Assembly (NCBI GenBank): GCA_029881175.1
Contig: JAOUNC010000009.1
Location: 1-18,743, forward strand
Reading direction: 5' to 3'
From: Nitrospirota bacterium
GTDB taxonomy: Bacteria; Nitrospirota; Nitrospiria; Nitrospirales; UBA8639
Length of the DNA: 18,743 nt
Part shown: in pieces, positions 1-7,782 of the stretch
Layout of the letters: each line of letters opens with the position of its first letter
How positions within the stretch are numbered: the stretch's first letter is position 1
Notes under the pieces: generated by a model
Told to the model about the DNA's origin: nothing
The model's input: the letters and a program-made list of their open reading frames with translations, nothing else
Databases searched by the model: none
Program-made: the position numbers and the translations under genes

Positions 1-603
1 GATCTTCATATTGCCACGCTAGATAAAGATGCTGTGCTCGATATTGAGCTGATTGTGAAGCCCGGTCGGGGGTATGTTCCGGCTGAACGTAATAAGGAAG
101 AGGGTTTACCCATTGGAGTCATACCAGTGGATTCTGTTTTCTCTCCCGTCAAACGCGTGAACTTTAGTGTTGAAAGTGCGCGTGTAGGACGAATAACTGA
201 CTATGACAAATTACTTCTTGAAATCTGGACTGATGATAGTATTACTCCGCAAGAGGCCGTGACTGCAGCTGGGAGTATTTTGCGAGACCATTTAGATATT
301 TGTTTACCCTCAGAAAATACTGGGGAGCCTGTCCAGGAAGACAGTAGTGAAGAAGCCAGGTCACAAATTAATCAGCACCTGTACCGGAGTGTCAATGAGT
401 TGGAACTTTCCGTGCGGGCAGCCAATTGTTTAAAAAATGCTAATATCAAAAGTATTGGTGATTTGGTGCAGCGAAGCGAAAATGAGATGTTGAAGACTAA
501 GAATTTCGGGAAGAAATCTTTGAATGAAATCAAAGAGGTCTTGTCAGAAATGGGGTTAGAATTAGGGACAAAAGTGAGTGAAGTTGCGGAATCTCTTTCC
601 TGA
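1..603 (+). CDS. rpoA: RNA polymerase alpha subunit, 3' part (5' end outside window)
   Basis: This is the C-terminal part of the alpha subunit, which nucleates assembly of core RNA polymerase and contacts UP elements and activators. The frame is open from base 1, so the gene begins to the left of the window and no start codon here is real. The first part ([18 protein letters not shown], then [11 protein letters not shown]) is the end of the N-terminal assembly domain. After an acidic linker comes the C-terminal domain (from about base 390), with the helix-hairpin-helix stretch [20 protein letters not shown] and [14 protein letters not shown]. The arginine in SVRAANCLK corresponds to the DNA-contacting residue of the family. 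The gene ends normally and rplQ follows after 25 bases, the usual bacterial order. Identification is very secure. Confidence 0.97.
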   Translation, partial: DLHIATLDKDAVLDIELIVKPGRGYVPAERNKEEGLPIGVIPVDSVFSPVKRVNFSVESARVGRITDYDKLLLEIWTDDSITPQEAVTAAGSILRDHLDICLPSENTGEPVQEDSSEEARSQINQHLYRSVNELELSVRAANCLKNANIKSIGDLVQRSENEMLKTKNFGKKSLNEIKEVLSEMGLELGTKVSEVAESLS

Positions 604-628
604 ACTTTTTTAAAAGGACGGTGCTGTT

Positions 629-1039
629 GTGCGTCATAGAAAACGAGGCAGGCAATTAGGGCGAAATACGAAACATCGATTGGCGTTGTTTCGAAATTTA
701 GCCACCTCATTAATGGAGCATGAGCGAATTGAAACCACCGAAGCTAAAGCTAAGGAGTTGCGTGGAATAGCGGATCGGCTCATTTCCCTTGGGAAGCAAG
801 GGACGCTTCATGCGCGGCGAGGTGCATTAAGAGTTTTAAGAACAAAGCAGGCTGTCTCTAAGCTCTTTGACGATGTCGCGAAACGATTTCCTGATCGTCA
901 GGGTGGGTATACGCGCATTATCAAAACAAGACAGCGACCCGGGGACGCCGCAAAGCTAGTTGCGATTGAATTGGTCGAAACAGGTGTCGGATCTCCATCG
1001 GTGGTCACGACAGCCAATTCTCAAGATCAGGAAAATTAG
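629..1039 (+). CDS. rplQ: 50S ribosomal protein L17
   Basis: Large-subunit ribosomal protein L17. The N terminus ([20 protein letters not shown]) is the hallmark of the family and is followed by the conserved [20 protein letters not shown] segment. The 136-residue length is ordinary for L17, with a short, less conserved tail rich in V, T and S. The start is a GTG at 629, preceded by an AAAAGGACGG ribosome-binding region 6 to 8 bases upstream. It lies 25 bases after rpoA and is presumably the last gene of the ribosomal protein operon, because a 169-base spacer follows before lptC. Confidence 0.97.
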   Translation: MRHRKRGRQLGRNTKHRLALFRNLATSLMEHERIETTEAKAKELRGIADRLISLGKQGTLHARRGALRVLRTKQAVSKLFDDVAKRFPDRQGGYTRIIKTRQRPGDAAKLVAIELVETGVGSPSVVTTANSQDQEN

Positions 1040-1069
1040 GAGGGTTTCTCCACCAACTTTTCTTTTTTT
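1039..1069 (+). terminator. Possible weak terminator after rplQ
   Basis: A short GGAG/CTCC stem (1039-1042 with 1048-1051, five-base loop) is followed, after a few bases, by a T-rich tract (TTTTCTTTTTTT, 1058-1069). The position right after the rplQ stop fits an operon end. The stem has only four pairs and the T tract is not adjacent to it, so this is a weak candidate. Confidence 0.25.
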
Positions 1070-1124
1070 AGGGATTTGCCTCTCTCCGTAGTGCTGCCCC
1101 ATCCCATGCAAGCTAGGGTATTTA

Positions 1125-1153
1125 TTTACTTGCCAAAGGCCCTATGCTATCAT
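1125..1153 (+). promoter_or_regulatory. Candidate sigma-70 promoter for lptC
   Basis: TTTACT (1125-1130) and TATCAT (1148-1153) are separated by 17 bases, matching the -35 and -10 consensus at four and five of six positions. It lies about 50 bases before the lptC start, in the spacer after the ribosomal operon. It was found by eye only, and such matches are common in AT-rich spacers. Confidence 0.35.
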
Positions 1154-1208
1154 TTTTATTGGTTTTTTGTGCTATCCTGGCCTTTCATTTCGTCGGCATT
1201 TGGATCCG

Positions 1209-1787
1209 ATGAAAACTTATCTTATGCGTAGTGTGCTCACGATGGCCATTGTCATAATGGCAGGGTTTATCGGGCACCGAGTCATGACGCATATGGAAAC
1301 AAAAAGCCAATCAACGGCTATTGTCCCATTTCAGGAGCAACAAGGTGCTGATGCCTGGATCCAAGGATTTTCCTATCGACAGACGAAATCAGGCGCAACG
1401 AAATGGATGGTGACGGCTGACCAGGCCAAAGTCTTTGATGATGAGCATAAGGCCAAATTGCAAGCCGTGACAGTCAAGTTATTTGATCAGGCTTTTCAAA
1501 AAGAGCAAATGCAGATCACTTCAGAAGAAGGCGTAATGAATACCTCCAGTAATGACTTTGAGTTACTCAGTCATAATGAAAAAACAGTTATGACCTTTGA
1601 ATCAGGGTATCGAGTATCTTCCGACAAACTATCGTGGAAAGAAGACGCCCAACAAATTTACACCGCCGATCCGGTTGTTATTCAAGGGGACGGACTGGTT
1701 ATTACCGGCACGGGGTTAGTGGGTGATGTTGAGAAGAATGAATTTCGATTACTCAACAATGTTCGTGCGGAGGTCGAATCGCCATAA
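1209..1787 (+). CDS. lptC: LPS export protein LptC (bitopic inner-membrane protein)
   Basis: LptC is the inner-membrane-anchored periplasmic part of the Lpt bridge that carries lipopolysaccharide from the LptBFG transporter to LptA. From the ATG at 1209 the protein has 192 residues, close to the family's usual length. A single N-terminal membrane helix (about residues 7-25, VLTMAIVIMAGFIGHRVM) is followed by a beta-rich soluble domain with the typical 'W.VTADQAKVFDDEHKAKLQAVTVKLFD' pattern and a final GLVGDVEKNEFRLLNNVRAEVE repeat. The frame is open back to a TTG at 1167, but that would put extra charged residues before the anchor, so the ATG is preferred; ATG 1224 is a further option. lptA follows after five bases. 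Sequence conservation in LptC is low, so the call rests on architecture plus context. Confidence 0.8.
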   Translation: MKTYLMRSVLTMAIVIMAGFIGHRVMTHMETKSQSTAIVPFQEQQGADAWIQGFSYRQTKSGATKWMVTADQAKVFDDEHKAKLQAVTVKLFDQAFQKEQMQITSEEGVMNTSSNDFELLSHNEKTVMTFESGYRVSSDKLSWKEDAQQIYTADPVVIQGDGLVITGTGLVGDVEKNEFRLLNNVRAEVESP

Positions 1788-1792
1788 GACAT

Positions 1793-2329
1793 TTGTTGCG
1801 GTTCTACAACGGGTGGTGGTTGCTGATTGTTGGGATGGCGTTCTTCATTCCTATGGTAGGTTGGGGGGCGGATCAGAAAACCACAACGGTGATTACCTCC
1901 AATACCATGACCGCAAGTAGTCAGAGCAACCAGGCTATTTTTCGTGACAATGTGAAAATGGTTCAGGAGGAGTTGGTCGTTCATTCTGACATCATGATCG
2001 TTTATTTCAAGGAAAAAGGCTCTTCTCCTTCTCCTCCTGTTGGGCAGCTCCCGTCACAAAATTCCAAAAAAGAAATTAGGGTTATTGAGGCGAAAGGAAA
2101 TGTGAAGATTACCAAAGGGGAAAGCCGTGCGACTTGTCAACGTGCTATTTATGATAAGCAGGGAGAAAGGATCGTTCTGTTGGAGTCTCCTGTTGTTTGG
2201 CAAGCAGGCACTCGGGTAAGTGGTCGTAAGATCACGATGTTTTTGAAAGAAAACCGAAGTGTGGTAGAAGGTGAGACACGGGTGATTATTGAGGAAACAG
2301 AAAAGAATGAGGGTGTGCTTGCTCAATAA
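1793..2329 (+). CDS. lptA: LPS transport periplasmic protein LptA (OstA-like)
   Basis: LptA is the periplasmic beta-jellyroll protein that forms the bridge between LptC and the outer-membrane LptD. The 178-residue product has a signal peptide (about residues 1-25, ending near MVGWGADQ) and OstA-type repeats: VITSNTMTASSQSNQAIFRDNV, then IEAKGNVKITKGESRATCQRAIYD and ITMFLKENRSVVEG. An extra loop rich in S and P (GSSPSPPVGQLPSQNS) interrupts the domain. The start appears to be TTG 1793, just after the lptC stop. No ATG upstream is in frame, and the next ATG (1835) would cut the signal peptide short. The best Shine-Dalgarno (GGAGG, 1769-1773) is rather far upstream, so translation may be coupled to lptC. 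Confidence 0.82.
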   Translation: MLRFYNGWWLLIVGMAFFIPMVGWGADQKTTTVITSNTMTASSQSNQAIFRDNVKMVQEELVVHSDIMIVYFKEKGSSPSPPVGQLPSQNSKKEIRVIEAKGNVKITKGESRATCQRAIYDKQGERIVLLESPVVWQAGTRVSGRKITMFLKENRSVVEGETRVIIEETEKNEGVLAQ

Positions 2330-2354
2330 TTATGCTCTTGGAATAGGGTTGACT

Positions 2355-2450
2355 ATGCAAGGGCAAGTTTTCTTGAGTGGTGAGTTGCGAAAAGCTATTA
2401 GAAGTGATGGTTTCACCAATCTTTTGTGGATGCCCTATGATAGATGTTGA
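2355..2450 (+). CDS. Possible small ORF between lptA and lptB (31 aa)
   Basis: An ATG at 2355 opens a 31-codon frame (MQGQVFLSGELRKAIRSDGF...) ending at TGA 2448-2450. An AGGG (2345-2348) sits six bases upstream, a sensible Shine-Dalgarno position. It occupies most of the 187-base gap between lptA and lptB. I recognise no family. It could be a real small protein, a leader peptide, or chance. Confidence 0.2.
   Translation: MQGQVFLSGELRKAIRSDGFTNLLWMPYDRC
2412..2441 (+). promoter_or_regulatory. Candidate sigma-70 promoter for lptB-rpoN
   Basis: TTCACC (2412-2417) and TATGAT (2436-2441) are spaced by 18 bases, 75 bases before the lptB start. The -10 matches five of six consensus bases. An internal promoter here would let lptB-rpoN be transcribed apart from lptCA. 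The evidence is by eye only. Confidence 0.3.
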
Positions 2451-2516
2451 TCAGCACGTCAGAAAGTTTGTTCGCCACCTAGTTGTATGGCGAATGGCTA
2501 GGGTGTAACACAGCCG

Positions 2517-3266
2517 ATGGACGAGAGTCAGCCACAGGTTTCTCATAAAATTACTGCGCAGAATCTCCAGAAAAGCTTCAAAGGGCGTCAAGTCGTTCGG
2601 GGAATCAGTCTGGAGTTGTTGGGGGGAGAAGTGGTAGGGCTGCTTGGTCCCAATGGCGCAGGAAAGACCACAATTTTTGATATGCTCGTGGGACTTTGTC
2701 AGCCGGATCAAGGACGTATCTCCCTTGATCAAGAGGAAATTACGCATCTTCCCATGTATAAGCGTGCAAGGCGTGGAATTGGATATTTGCCACAGGAAGC
2801 CTCAATTTTTAGAAGATTATCTGTTGAGGATAATGTGATGGCGGTTTTGGAAACGCTCAAGCTGTCGGCAGCCCAAAGAAAAACGCGTGTAGATGAATTG
2901 CTGGAAGAACTCAATCTCACTCCGCTTCGAACCAATGGCTCCTATACGTTATCAGGTGGGGAACGGCGACGCTTAGAGATCACTCGAGCGTTGGCGACAA
3001 ATCCGAAATTTCTCTTGCTCGATGAACCTTTTGCAGGAATCGATCCTATTGCTGTGGGTGACATTCAAGATATTTTGATCAATTTAAAGAAGAAAGACAT
3101 TGGCATTCTTATTACCGACCATAATGTGCAAGATACTCTTTCCATTACCGACCGAGCCTATATAATAAGCGATGGGACGATCTTGGAGAGTGGTAGTCCT
3201 GAGCACATTGTGAATAGTCCCAAGGCGCGAGCCGTATACCTCGGCGAACGCTTTAAAATGTCATAA
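2517..3266 (+). CDS. lptB: LPS export ABC transporter ATP-binding protein LptB
   Basis: LptB is the cytoplasmic ATPase of the LptB2FG complex that extracts LPS from the inner membrane. The 249-residue protein is a single ABC domain with Walker A GPNGAGKTT (residues 44-52), Q-loop region GYLPQEASIFRRLSVEDNV, signature LSGGERRRLEITRALA (from residue 145), Walker B FLLLDEP (Asp169-Glu170), D-loop FAGIDP and H-loop ITDHNV. The LSVEDNV segment and the C-terminal KARAVYLGERFKM are typical of LptB rather than of other ABC ATPases. The permease genes lptF and lptG are not in the window. It is followed by rpoN after only 20 bases, the arrangement known from many Gram-negative bacteria. No strong ribosome-binding site precedes ATG 2517. 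Confidence 0.95.
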   Translation: MDESQPQVSHKITAQNLQKSFKGRQVVRGISLELLGGEVVGLLGPNGAGKTTIFDMLVGLCQPDQGRISLDQEEITHLPMYKRARRGIGYLPQEASIFRRLSVEDNVMAVLETLKLSAAQRKTRVDELLEELNLTPLRTNGSYTLSGGERRRLEITRALATNPKFLLLDEPFAGIDPIAVGDIQDILINLKKKDIGILITDHNVQDTLSITDRAYIISDGTILESGSPEHIVNSPKARAVYLGERFKMS

Positions 3267-3286
3267 CTTGAGATAAATCGTCTCTT

Positions 3287-4804
3287 ATGGACCTTCGTTT
3301 AGATCTACGTCTTTCGCAAAAGCTGGTCATGACACCCCAGCTGCAACAAGCCATTAAATTGTTGCAACTCTCGCGATTAGAACTGCAACAAACCTTAGAG
3401 CAGCATTTAGTGGAAAATCCGCTCCTCGAAGATCTTGCACTTGAAACGCAAGACGAAGAAATTGCCACTGCGGAAGAAGGCGGACAACAAATTAAAGAGA
3501 GAGAGCCTGAAAGTGAGGGGTCTGTCGATTCTGCTGAAAACCAGCCCGTGGCCAAGGAAAGTGAAACCCTGACTTCGGAGGAATGGGATAATATTTTAGG
3601 GAATGATTGGCGTCCGGCACAGCGTGATCAAATTGGGGCCGGGGATGATGATTTTCCCTCCTACGAGCAAACCTTAACAAAGCCCACCTCGCTCGAAGAG
3701 CATTTGGACTGGCAGCTTCGACTTTCTTCACTTGAAGGCGATGATCGTGATATCGGGCGATTGATTATCGGAAATTTAGATGAGGATGGATATTTGCGAA
3801 TACCGTTGCCGGAATTGCAGGCGGATGCGGAATGTTCACTTGAGCATCTGGAGTCTGTGCTTCATCAGATTCAAACGTTTGATCCACCAGGGGTAGCTGC
3901 GCATGATTTAGCCGAATGTTTGCTCATTCAATTAGAGCACTTGCAGCAGGATGAGGCTGGCCTCTCCCCTCAAATTCCTGACACTGTTTCGAAGGATCTT
4001 GTCGCGGCTATTATTAAGGATCACCTGGTAGATTTACAGAAAAAACGATATCCGGTGGTAGCCAAAACGTTAGGCGTGACGCTGGATGAGGTCTACGAGG
4101 CCGTTCGGGTGATCGAGACTTTAGAGCCGAAACCTGGGCGTCCATTTTCTTCTGACAGCAATTCCATCATTATTCCTGACGTGTATGTTGTCAAATATGA
4201 AGGGGAATGGGTGGTTTTATTGAATGAAGATGGACTCCCTCGGCTGCGGGTGAGTCCCTATTACCGGCGGTTACTCTCGCATTCCGGCGAAGATGGCGGG
4301 AAAACGAAAACGTATTTGGAGGAAAAGCTCAAGGGTGCGCAATGGATTATTCGTAGTATTGATCAACGGAATAAAACCATCGTGAAAGTTGTGACTAGTC
4401 TGATTAAGTTCCAGGAAGCCTTTTTAGAAAAGGGGGTTCAGTATTTACGCCCGCTGGTTCTGAAGCAAGTTGCGGATGATGTAGGCATGCATGAGTCAAC
4501 CATTAGTCGAGTAACCACGAATAAATATGTTCATTGTCCTCAAGGAATCCTTGAGCTCAAATTCTTTTTTAATGCGGGGATCCAGCGAGCGGATAATCGT
4601 GGCGAGGATATGTCCTCTGTGACAGTTCGCGAAATGATTAGAGAAATGGTTGCACAGGAAGAGTCGGCTAACCCGTTGAAAGATCAAGAAATTGTGTCTA
4701 AGCTCAAACTGAAAAATATTCTGATTGCCCGTCGAACGGTCGCCAAATACCGGGCGGAACTGCATATTGCTTCTGCCAGTCAACGGAAACGTATTCCCAT
4801 GTAA
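3287..4804 (+). CDS. rpoN: RNA polymerase sigma-54 factor RpoN
   Basis: Sigma-54 directs RNA polymerase to -24/-12 promoters, which need an AAA+ activator and often serve nitrogen, motility or stress genes. At 505 residues it is slightly longer than the E. coli protein. Region I is visible at the N terminus (LSQKLVMTPQLQQAIKLLQL and HLVENPLLE), followed by an acidic region II (about residues 50-110). The core-binding domain contains DEDGYLRIPL and FDPPGVAAHDLAECL. The DNA-binding part contains the helix-turn-helix DVGMHESTISRVTTNKYV and the diagnostic RpoN box ARRTVAKYR (residues 481-489), followed by LHIASASQRKRI. It follows lptB closely and shares that transcript. Its presence implies sigma-54-dependent regulons elsewhere in the genome. 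Confidence 0.97.
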   Translation: MDLRLDLRLSQKLVMTPQLQQAIKLLQLSRLELQQTLEQHLVENPLLEDLALETQDEEIATAEEGGQQIKEREPESEGSVDSAENQPVAKESETLTSEEWDNILGNDWRPAQRDQIGAGDDDFPSYEQTLTKPTSLEEHLDWQLRLSSLEGDDRDIGRLIIGNLDEDGYLRIPLPELQADAECSLEHLESVLHQIQTFDPPGVAAHDLAECLLIQLEHLQQDEAGLSPQIPDTVSKDLVAAIIKDHLVDLQKKRYPVVAKTLGVTLDEVYEAVRVIETLEPKPGRPFSSDSNSIIIPDVYVVKYEGEWVVLLNEDGLPRLRVSPYYRRLLSHSGEDGGKTKTYLEEKLKGAQWIIRSIDQRNKTIVKVVTSLIKFQEAFLEKGVQYLRPLVLKQVADDVGMHESTISRVTTNKYVHCPQGILELKFFFNAGIQRADNRGEDMSSVTVREMIREMVAQEESANPLKDQEIVSKLKLKNILIARRTVAKYRAELHIASASQRKRIPM

Positions 4805-4943
4805 TGCTCGGATTTTTATTTCCCAATTTGTAAGTCATGGATAGCAGCTGGTCAATGGATATGTAACGAATTTTCGTGGTAACGTATAGATTGTTAGGGA
4901 TGCTTGATAGAAGCTCATTGCCTGTTGTTCTTGGAGAGTGCGG

Positions 4944-5861
4944 ATGATATCGGAGCTTTCTCAAAATCCAGTTGAGAATAGGGCGTTGCCGCTTCAATTT
5001 ATCATGGTCACCGGAACATCAGGGTCTGGCAAAACGCAAGCACTCAAGTGTTTAGAAGATTTAGGGTTTTTTTGTGTCGATAATCTCCCGCCGGCTCTTT
5101 TCCAAAAATTTACCGAACTGTGTGCCCAGCCTGGAAAAGATGTGAAGAAGGTGGCCTTAGGGATTGATATACGGGAGCGGGCGTTTTTTGATGATTTATT
5201 AAGTAATTTAGAAGCCTTGCAGGCTCATGGCTCTCAGGTCGAACTGCTTTTTTTAGAAGCTCAGGATGATATTTTAGTCAGGCGGTTCTCTGAATCGCGC
5301 CGTCCTCACCCGCTCCTTCCCCAACGACCGGTTATTGAAGGCATTCAACTGGAACGTGAACGACTGCAGGCGCTCCGAAGCCGAGCTCACCGGGTATTGG
5401 ATACTTCAGCGTTTTCCGTACATGACTTGAAAGCCTGGATGATCAGGCATTATCAAGAGTCTAGTGAGGAACATGCGCTCAAGGTGAGTCTCTTAAGTTT
5501 TGGCTATAAGTTCGGAGTCCCGGTCGATGTCGATTTGGTGTTTGATGTTCGATTCTTGCGGAATCCACATTTTGTCCCAGATCTTCAGCCACTCACGGGG
5601 GAATATCCTGAAATTCAACAATTTGTGCTTGAAAATCAAGAGGGCAAAGACTTCTTGGGTCATTTGCGAGACCTTTTTGGCTTTTTGCTCCCTTTGTTTG
5701 AAAGGGAACAGCGCAATTATTTGACTATTGCGTTTGGTTGTACGGGAGGGCGGCATCGTTCGGTTGCCATGGTATTATCAATGAAAGATATTTTGAAAGC
5801 ATTAGGGTACGACGTGACTCTTCGTCATCGTGAAATCAAATCAGAACAGGTGGAAACGTAA
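4944..5861 (+). CDS. rapZ: RapZ / YvcJ-family nucleotide-binding protein (RNase adapter)
   Basis: This is a member of the P-loop RapZ (YhbJ/YvcJ) family. In E. coli RapZ adapts small RNA GlmZ to RNase E and so tunes glucosamine-6-phosphate synthesis; in other bacteria the target is largely unknown. The 305-residue protein has Walker A GTSGSGKT (24-31), the conserved DNLPPALFQKF and IDIRERAFF segments, the FLEAQDDILVRRFSESRRPHPL motif, FGYKFGVPVDVDLVFDVRFLRNPHF and, near the C terminus, GCTGGRHRS (265-273). All are diagnostic. ATG 4944 is chosen because GGAG (4933-4936) sits seven bases before it; a GTG six bases earlier would be too close. It follows rpoN as in proteobacteria, but hpf and ptsN, which usually lie between, are absent. 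Confidence 0.93.
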   Translation: MISELSQNPVENRALPLQFIMVTGTSGSGKTQALKCLEDLGFFCVDNLPPALFQKFTELCAQPGKDVKKVALGIDIRERAFFDDLLSNLEALQAHGSQVELLFLEAQDDILVRRFSESRRPHPLLPQRPVIEGIQLERERLQALRSRAHRVLDTSAFSVHDLKAWMIRHYQESSEEHALKVSLLSFGYKFGVPVDVDLVFDVRFLRNPHFVPDLQPLTGEYPEIQQFVLENQEGKDFLGHLRDLFGFLLPLFEREQRNYLTIAFGCTGGRHRSVAMVLSMKDILKALGYDVTLRHREIKSEQVET

Positions 5862-5879
5862 AAGCCGCTCTCATCGTCA

Positions 5880-5897
5880 TGCAACAGCAGGGTTGCA
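5880..5897 (+). repeat. Short perfect hairpin after rapZ
   Basis: TGCAAC (5880-5885) and GTTGCA (5892-5897) form a six-pair stem with the loop AGCAGG, 19 bases after the rapZ stop. No T tract follows, so it is not a clear terminator. Its role is unknown. Confidence 0.35.
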
Positions 5898-5905
5898 CCA
5901 TTTGA

Positions 5906-5920
5906 CTCTCTCTCTCTCTC
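5906..5920 (+). repeat. CT dinucleotide microsatellite
   Basis: Fifteen bases of uninterrupted CT repeat lie in the spacer between rapZ and pilM. The rest of this 273-base spacer holds the hairpin at 5880, a 12-base palindrome TAGCCATGGCTA (5992-6003), a GGGG/CCCC hairpin just after it, and a candidate pilM promoter. I see no gene in it. Confidence 0.6.
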
Positions 5921-6059
5921 GTTCATTAAGCTTTTTCCCCGCTCCTCAGCTTTTCTGCCAGACGCGTCGAATTTTCCTCCAACATCCTAGGTAGCCATGG
6001 CTAGCTTGGGGTTCTTCCCCTGAGTTTCTCGAACCTTCCATGGAGTTTGTGTTCGCAAA

Positions 6060-6090
6060 TTTCACCTAGGTGTAAATGCGACATCATAAT
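6060..6090 (+). promoter_or_regulatory. Candidate pilM promoter with overlapping palindrome
   Basis: TTCACC (6061-6066) and CATAAT (6085-6090) are spaced by 18 bases, about 45 bases before the pilM ATG. The -35 hexamer lies inside a palindrome: CACCTAGGTG (6063-6072) is perfect, and the flanking ATTT and TAAAT extend it imperfectly. A dyad overlapping the -35 element looks like an operator, but no cognate regulator is identified. The hexamers match the consensus only moderately. Confidence 0.35.
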
Positions 6091-6134
6091 GACGAATAGC
6101 AGACAAGAATTGAGTCCAAGTAAAACTAGAGACA

Positions 6135-7220
6135 ATGCATGAGCACGAAATGAGACATGTGGGAGAAAAGATTCGGCAACGCATTGGTCGTAGGGCTAGC
6201 TCAGTGCTGGGCCGCAGTCCATATGCGGTCGGAATTGATGTTGGGTCTTGTTTGCTGAAAACTGTTGTCTTGCAGGCCGGGAAGAATGAGGTTTCGTTGA
6301 AAGCCTTCTCAATGCAAGCGACTGGTGGAACATCTTTTCAGGATGAAGCATCTCAAGTGTATCTTGTGGAGTCTATCAGGGAAAACATGACGATTCCGTT
6401 GCAAAGCATAGGAATGGCATTGTCAGGGCCTTCGGTTTTTGTCAAACCATTGAGCTTGCCTGAGATGACGGAGGAAGATCTTCGAGAGCATCTATCCTTA
6501 GAGCTTGATCGATATATTGCGTTGGATGCGCAGGATGCGCTGTGGGATGTGTATCATCCAAAACGTTCACATGAGGCGGCAAGCTCAGAACAGGAATATT
6601 TCCTCGCTGTGGCGAAAAAAGTTTGCGTAGAAAGCTGGATCAATGCCTGCCGTCAATGTGGAGTGACCGTCAGGTTTGTTGATGTGGATGCTTTTGCCTT
6701 GATTAATATGGTCACCTACAACTATGGGCATAAAGGGACATGGTTGCTGGCACATATGGGGCCAACAGGAATACTCATGATCATCATACGGGAAGGAGAG
6801 CCGGCGTATATTCGGAAGGTTTCCTACCAAGTTGAATGGTATGGAGATTTTCTTGATCAGGTCCTGAGGCCCCAAGTGGCATTAGAATCGAGAAAGGAGC
6901 TGGGTGTTTCAGAGGCACTTCTCCTTGAGCAATTTTTTCAAGAAGCGCGAAACCAGATCGTTGAAACGGTAGAGTTATTTTTCGATCTATCAGGGCAAGA
7001 TCTCGACAAAGGAATTCTTTTGTCTGGAGGATATGTTGTCGCACCAGAGATGTCGTCAACGTTGGCCGCTTCCTTAAGGATGCCGGTCACCCTTGTTGAT
7101 CCATTTCAGGAGATTGCCGTTCCTGAAGCGATGCAGCAGGATCCTCACTTCCAACAGATAGCTCCTCTACTGAGTGTTGCAGTGGGTGTGGCCTTGCGAG
7201 GAGCCAGGACGCATGATTGA
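6135..7220 (+). CDS. pilM: Type IV pilus assembly protein PilM
   Basis: PilM is the cytoplasmic, actin/FtsA-like component of the type IV pilus alignment complex; it binds the N-terminal tail of PilN beneath the inner membrane. The 361-residue protein begins with a short basic leader and then the nucleotide-binding motif AVGIDVGSCLLKTVVL (about 31-46). It has the PilM-type segment LPEMTEEDLREHLSLELDRYI and the second phosphate-type motif GILLSGGYVVAPEM, and ends in VAVGVALRG, all typical. The start at ATG 6135 has only a weak AGAG upstream. The gene overlaps pilN by eight bases, so the pilMNOP genes are almost certainly one transcript. Confidence 0.92.
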   Translation: MHEHEMRHVGEKIRQRIGRRASSVLGRSPYAVGIDVGSCLLKTVVLQAGKNEVSLKAFSMQATGGTSFQDEASQVYLVESIRENMTIPLQSIGMALSGPSVFVKPLSLPEMTEEDLREHLSLELDRYIALDAQDALWDVYHPKRSHEAASSEQEYFLAVAKKVCVESWINACRQCGVTVRFVDVDAFALINMVTYNYGHKGTWLLAHMGPTGILMIIIREGEPAYIRKVSYQVEWYGDFLDQVLRPQVALESRKELGVSEALLLEQFFQEARNQIVETVELFFDLSGQDLDKGILLSGGYVVAPEMSSTLAASLRMPVTLVDPFQEIAVPEAMQQDPHFQQIAPLLSVAVGVALRGARTHD

Positions 7221-7782
7221 AGTTAATCTGGCTCGGCAACTTCAGATTGCATCGACCAACAACTGGCCGGTCACGCTGGGTTACGGGTTCATGGGTGTAC
7301 TGCTCTGTTGCTTAGGGGTGGGCATGGCCAGTTGGTGGTGGACTCAAAGCAAACAACAGGAATTTGAATATTTACTACAAGAGAAAGAAATTCACCAGCA
7401 ATCTTTGGCCAAAGTTCAAGCAAGGGTGGATCATCTCCAGCAGGATCAAGCGGAAGCTCAGCGTCTTCGTGTTTCATTGAACGAGCGACGGGCACAAGCG
7501 ATGACCAAAAAACAGCCCATAATTTTAGTCGATGGAGTGAGTCGCAGTGCCGAGGGCATAGATATTTGGTTGGATCATATTCAAATGGTCGGTCAGGTGG
7601 TTGAGCTGCGAGGGCAATCTTTTGCTATCAAAGATATAGGAGCCTATATTGATGCCCTGGAAAAGTATCGTGTGATAACCGCGTTACCTGTGCTCGAAAT
7701 CTTTGACCATGAAGACGGTGAGAGGGGAAAGGTCTTTTCCTTTATGATTCGCTTCGTTCTGGGGCAAGGTGAGACGGCATGA
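7213..7782 (+). CDS. pilN: Type IV pilus assembly protein PilN
   Basis: PilN is the bitopic inner-membrane partner of PilM and PilO in the pilus alignment complex. The start at ATG 7213 gives MIEVNLARQL, which matches the conserved INLLP-like N-terminal motif inserted into PilM. A membrane helix follows (about 20-43, FMGVLLCCLGVGMASWWW), then a long coiled coil (about 48-95, rich in Q, E, K and L) and a small ferredoxin-like periplasmic domain (GIDIWLDHIQMVGQVVELRG and AIKDIGAYIDALEKY). The 189-residue length is normal. It overlaps the pilM stop by eight bases and its own TGA overlaps the pilO ATG (ATGA), which suggests translational coupling. Confidence 0.85.
   Translation: MIEVNLARQLQIASTNNWPVTLGYGFMGVLLCCLGVGMASWWWTQSKQQEFEYLLQEKEIHQQSLAKVQARVDHLQQDQAEAQRLRVSLNERRAQAMTKKQPIILVDGVSRSAEGIDIWLDHIQMVGQVVELRGQSFAIKDIGAYIDALEKYRVITALPVLEIFDHEDGERGKVFSFMIRFVLGQGETA

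Noticed and set aside
372..710. Several 60-115 codon frames antisense to or out of frame with the genes described
   Set aside because: They lie wholly or mostly within strongly supported coding regions and their translations show no recognisable domains or ribosome-binding sites.
1167..1208. TTG start for lptC
   Set aside because: It adds 14 residues with two arginines and a histidine ahead of the membrane anchor and has no good ribosome-binding site; ATG 1209 gives a normal LptC.
2330..2516. A sigma-54 (-24/-12) promoter near rpoN or pilM
   Set aside because: I found no convincing TGGCAC-N5-TTGC match with the required GG and GC spacing in these spacers.
5880..5897. A second ANTAR-type hairpin after rapZ (six-pair stem, six-base loop AGCAGG)
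   Set aside because: The loop starts with A but has A instead of G at position 4, there is no second matching hairpin nearby, and no terminator follows.
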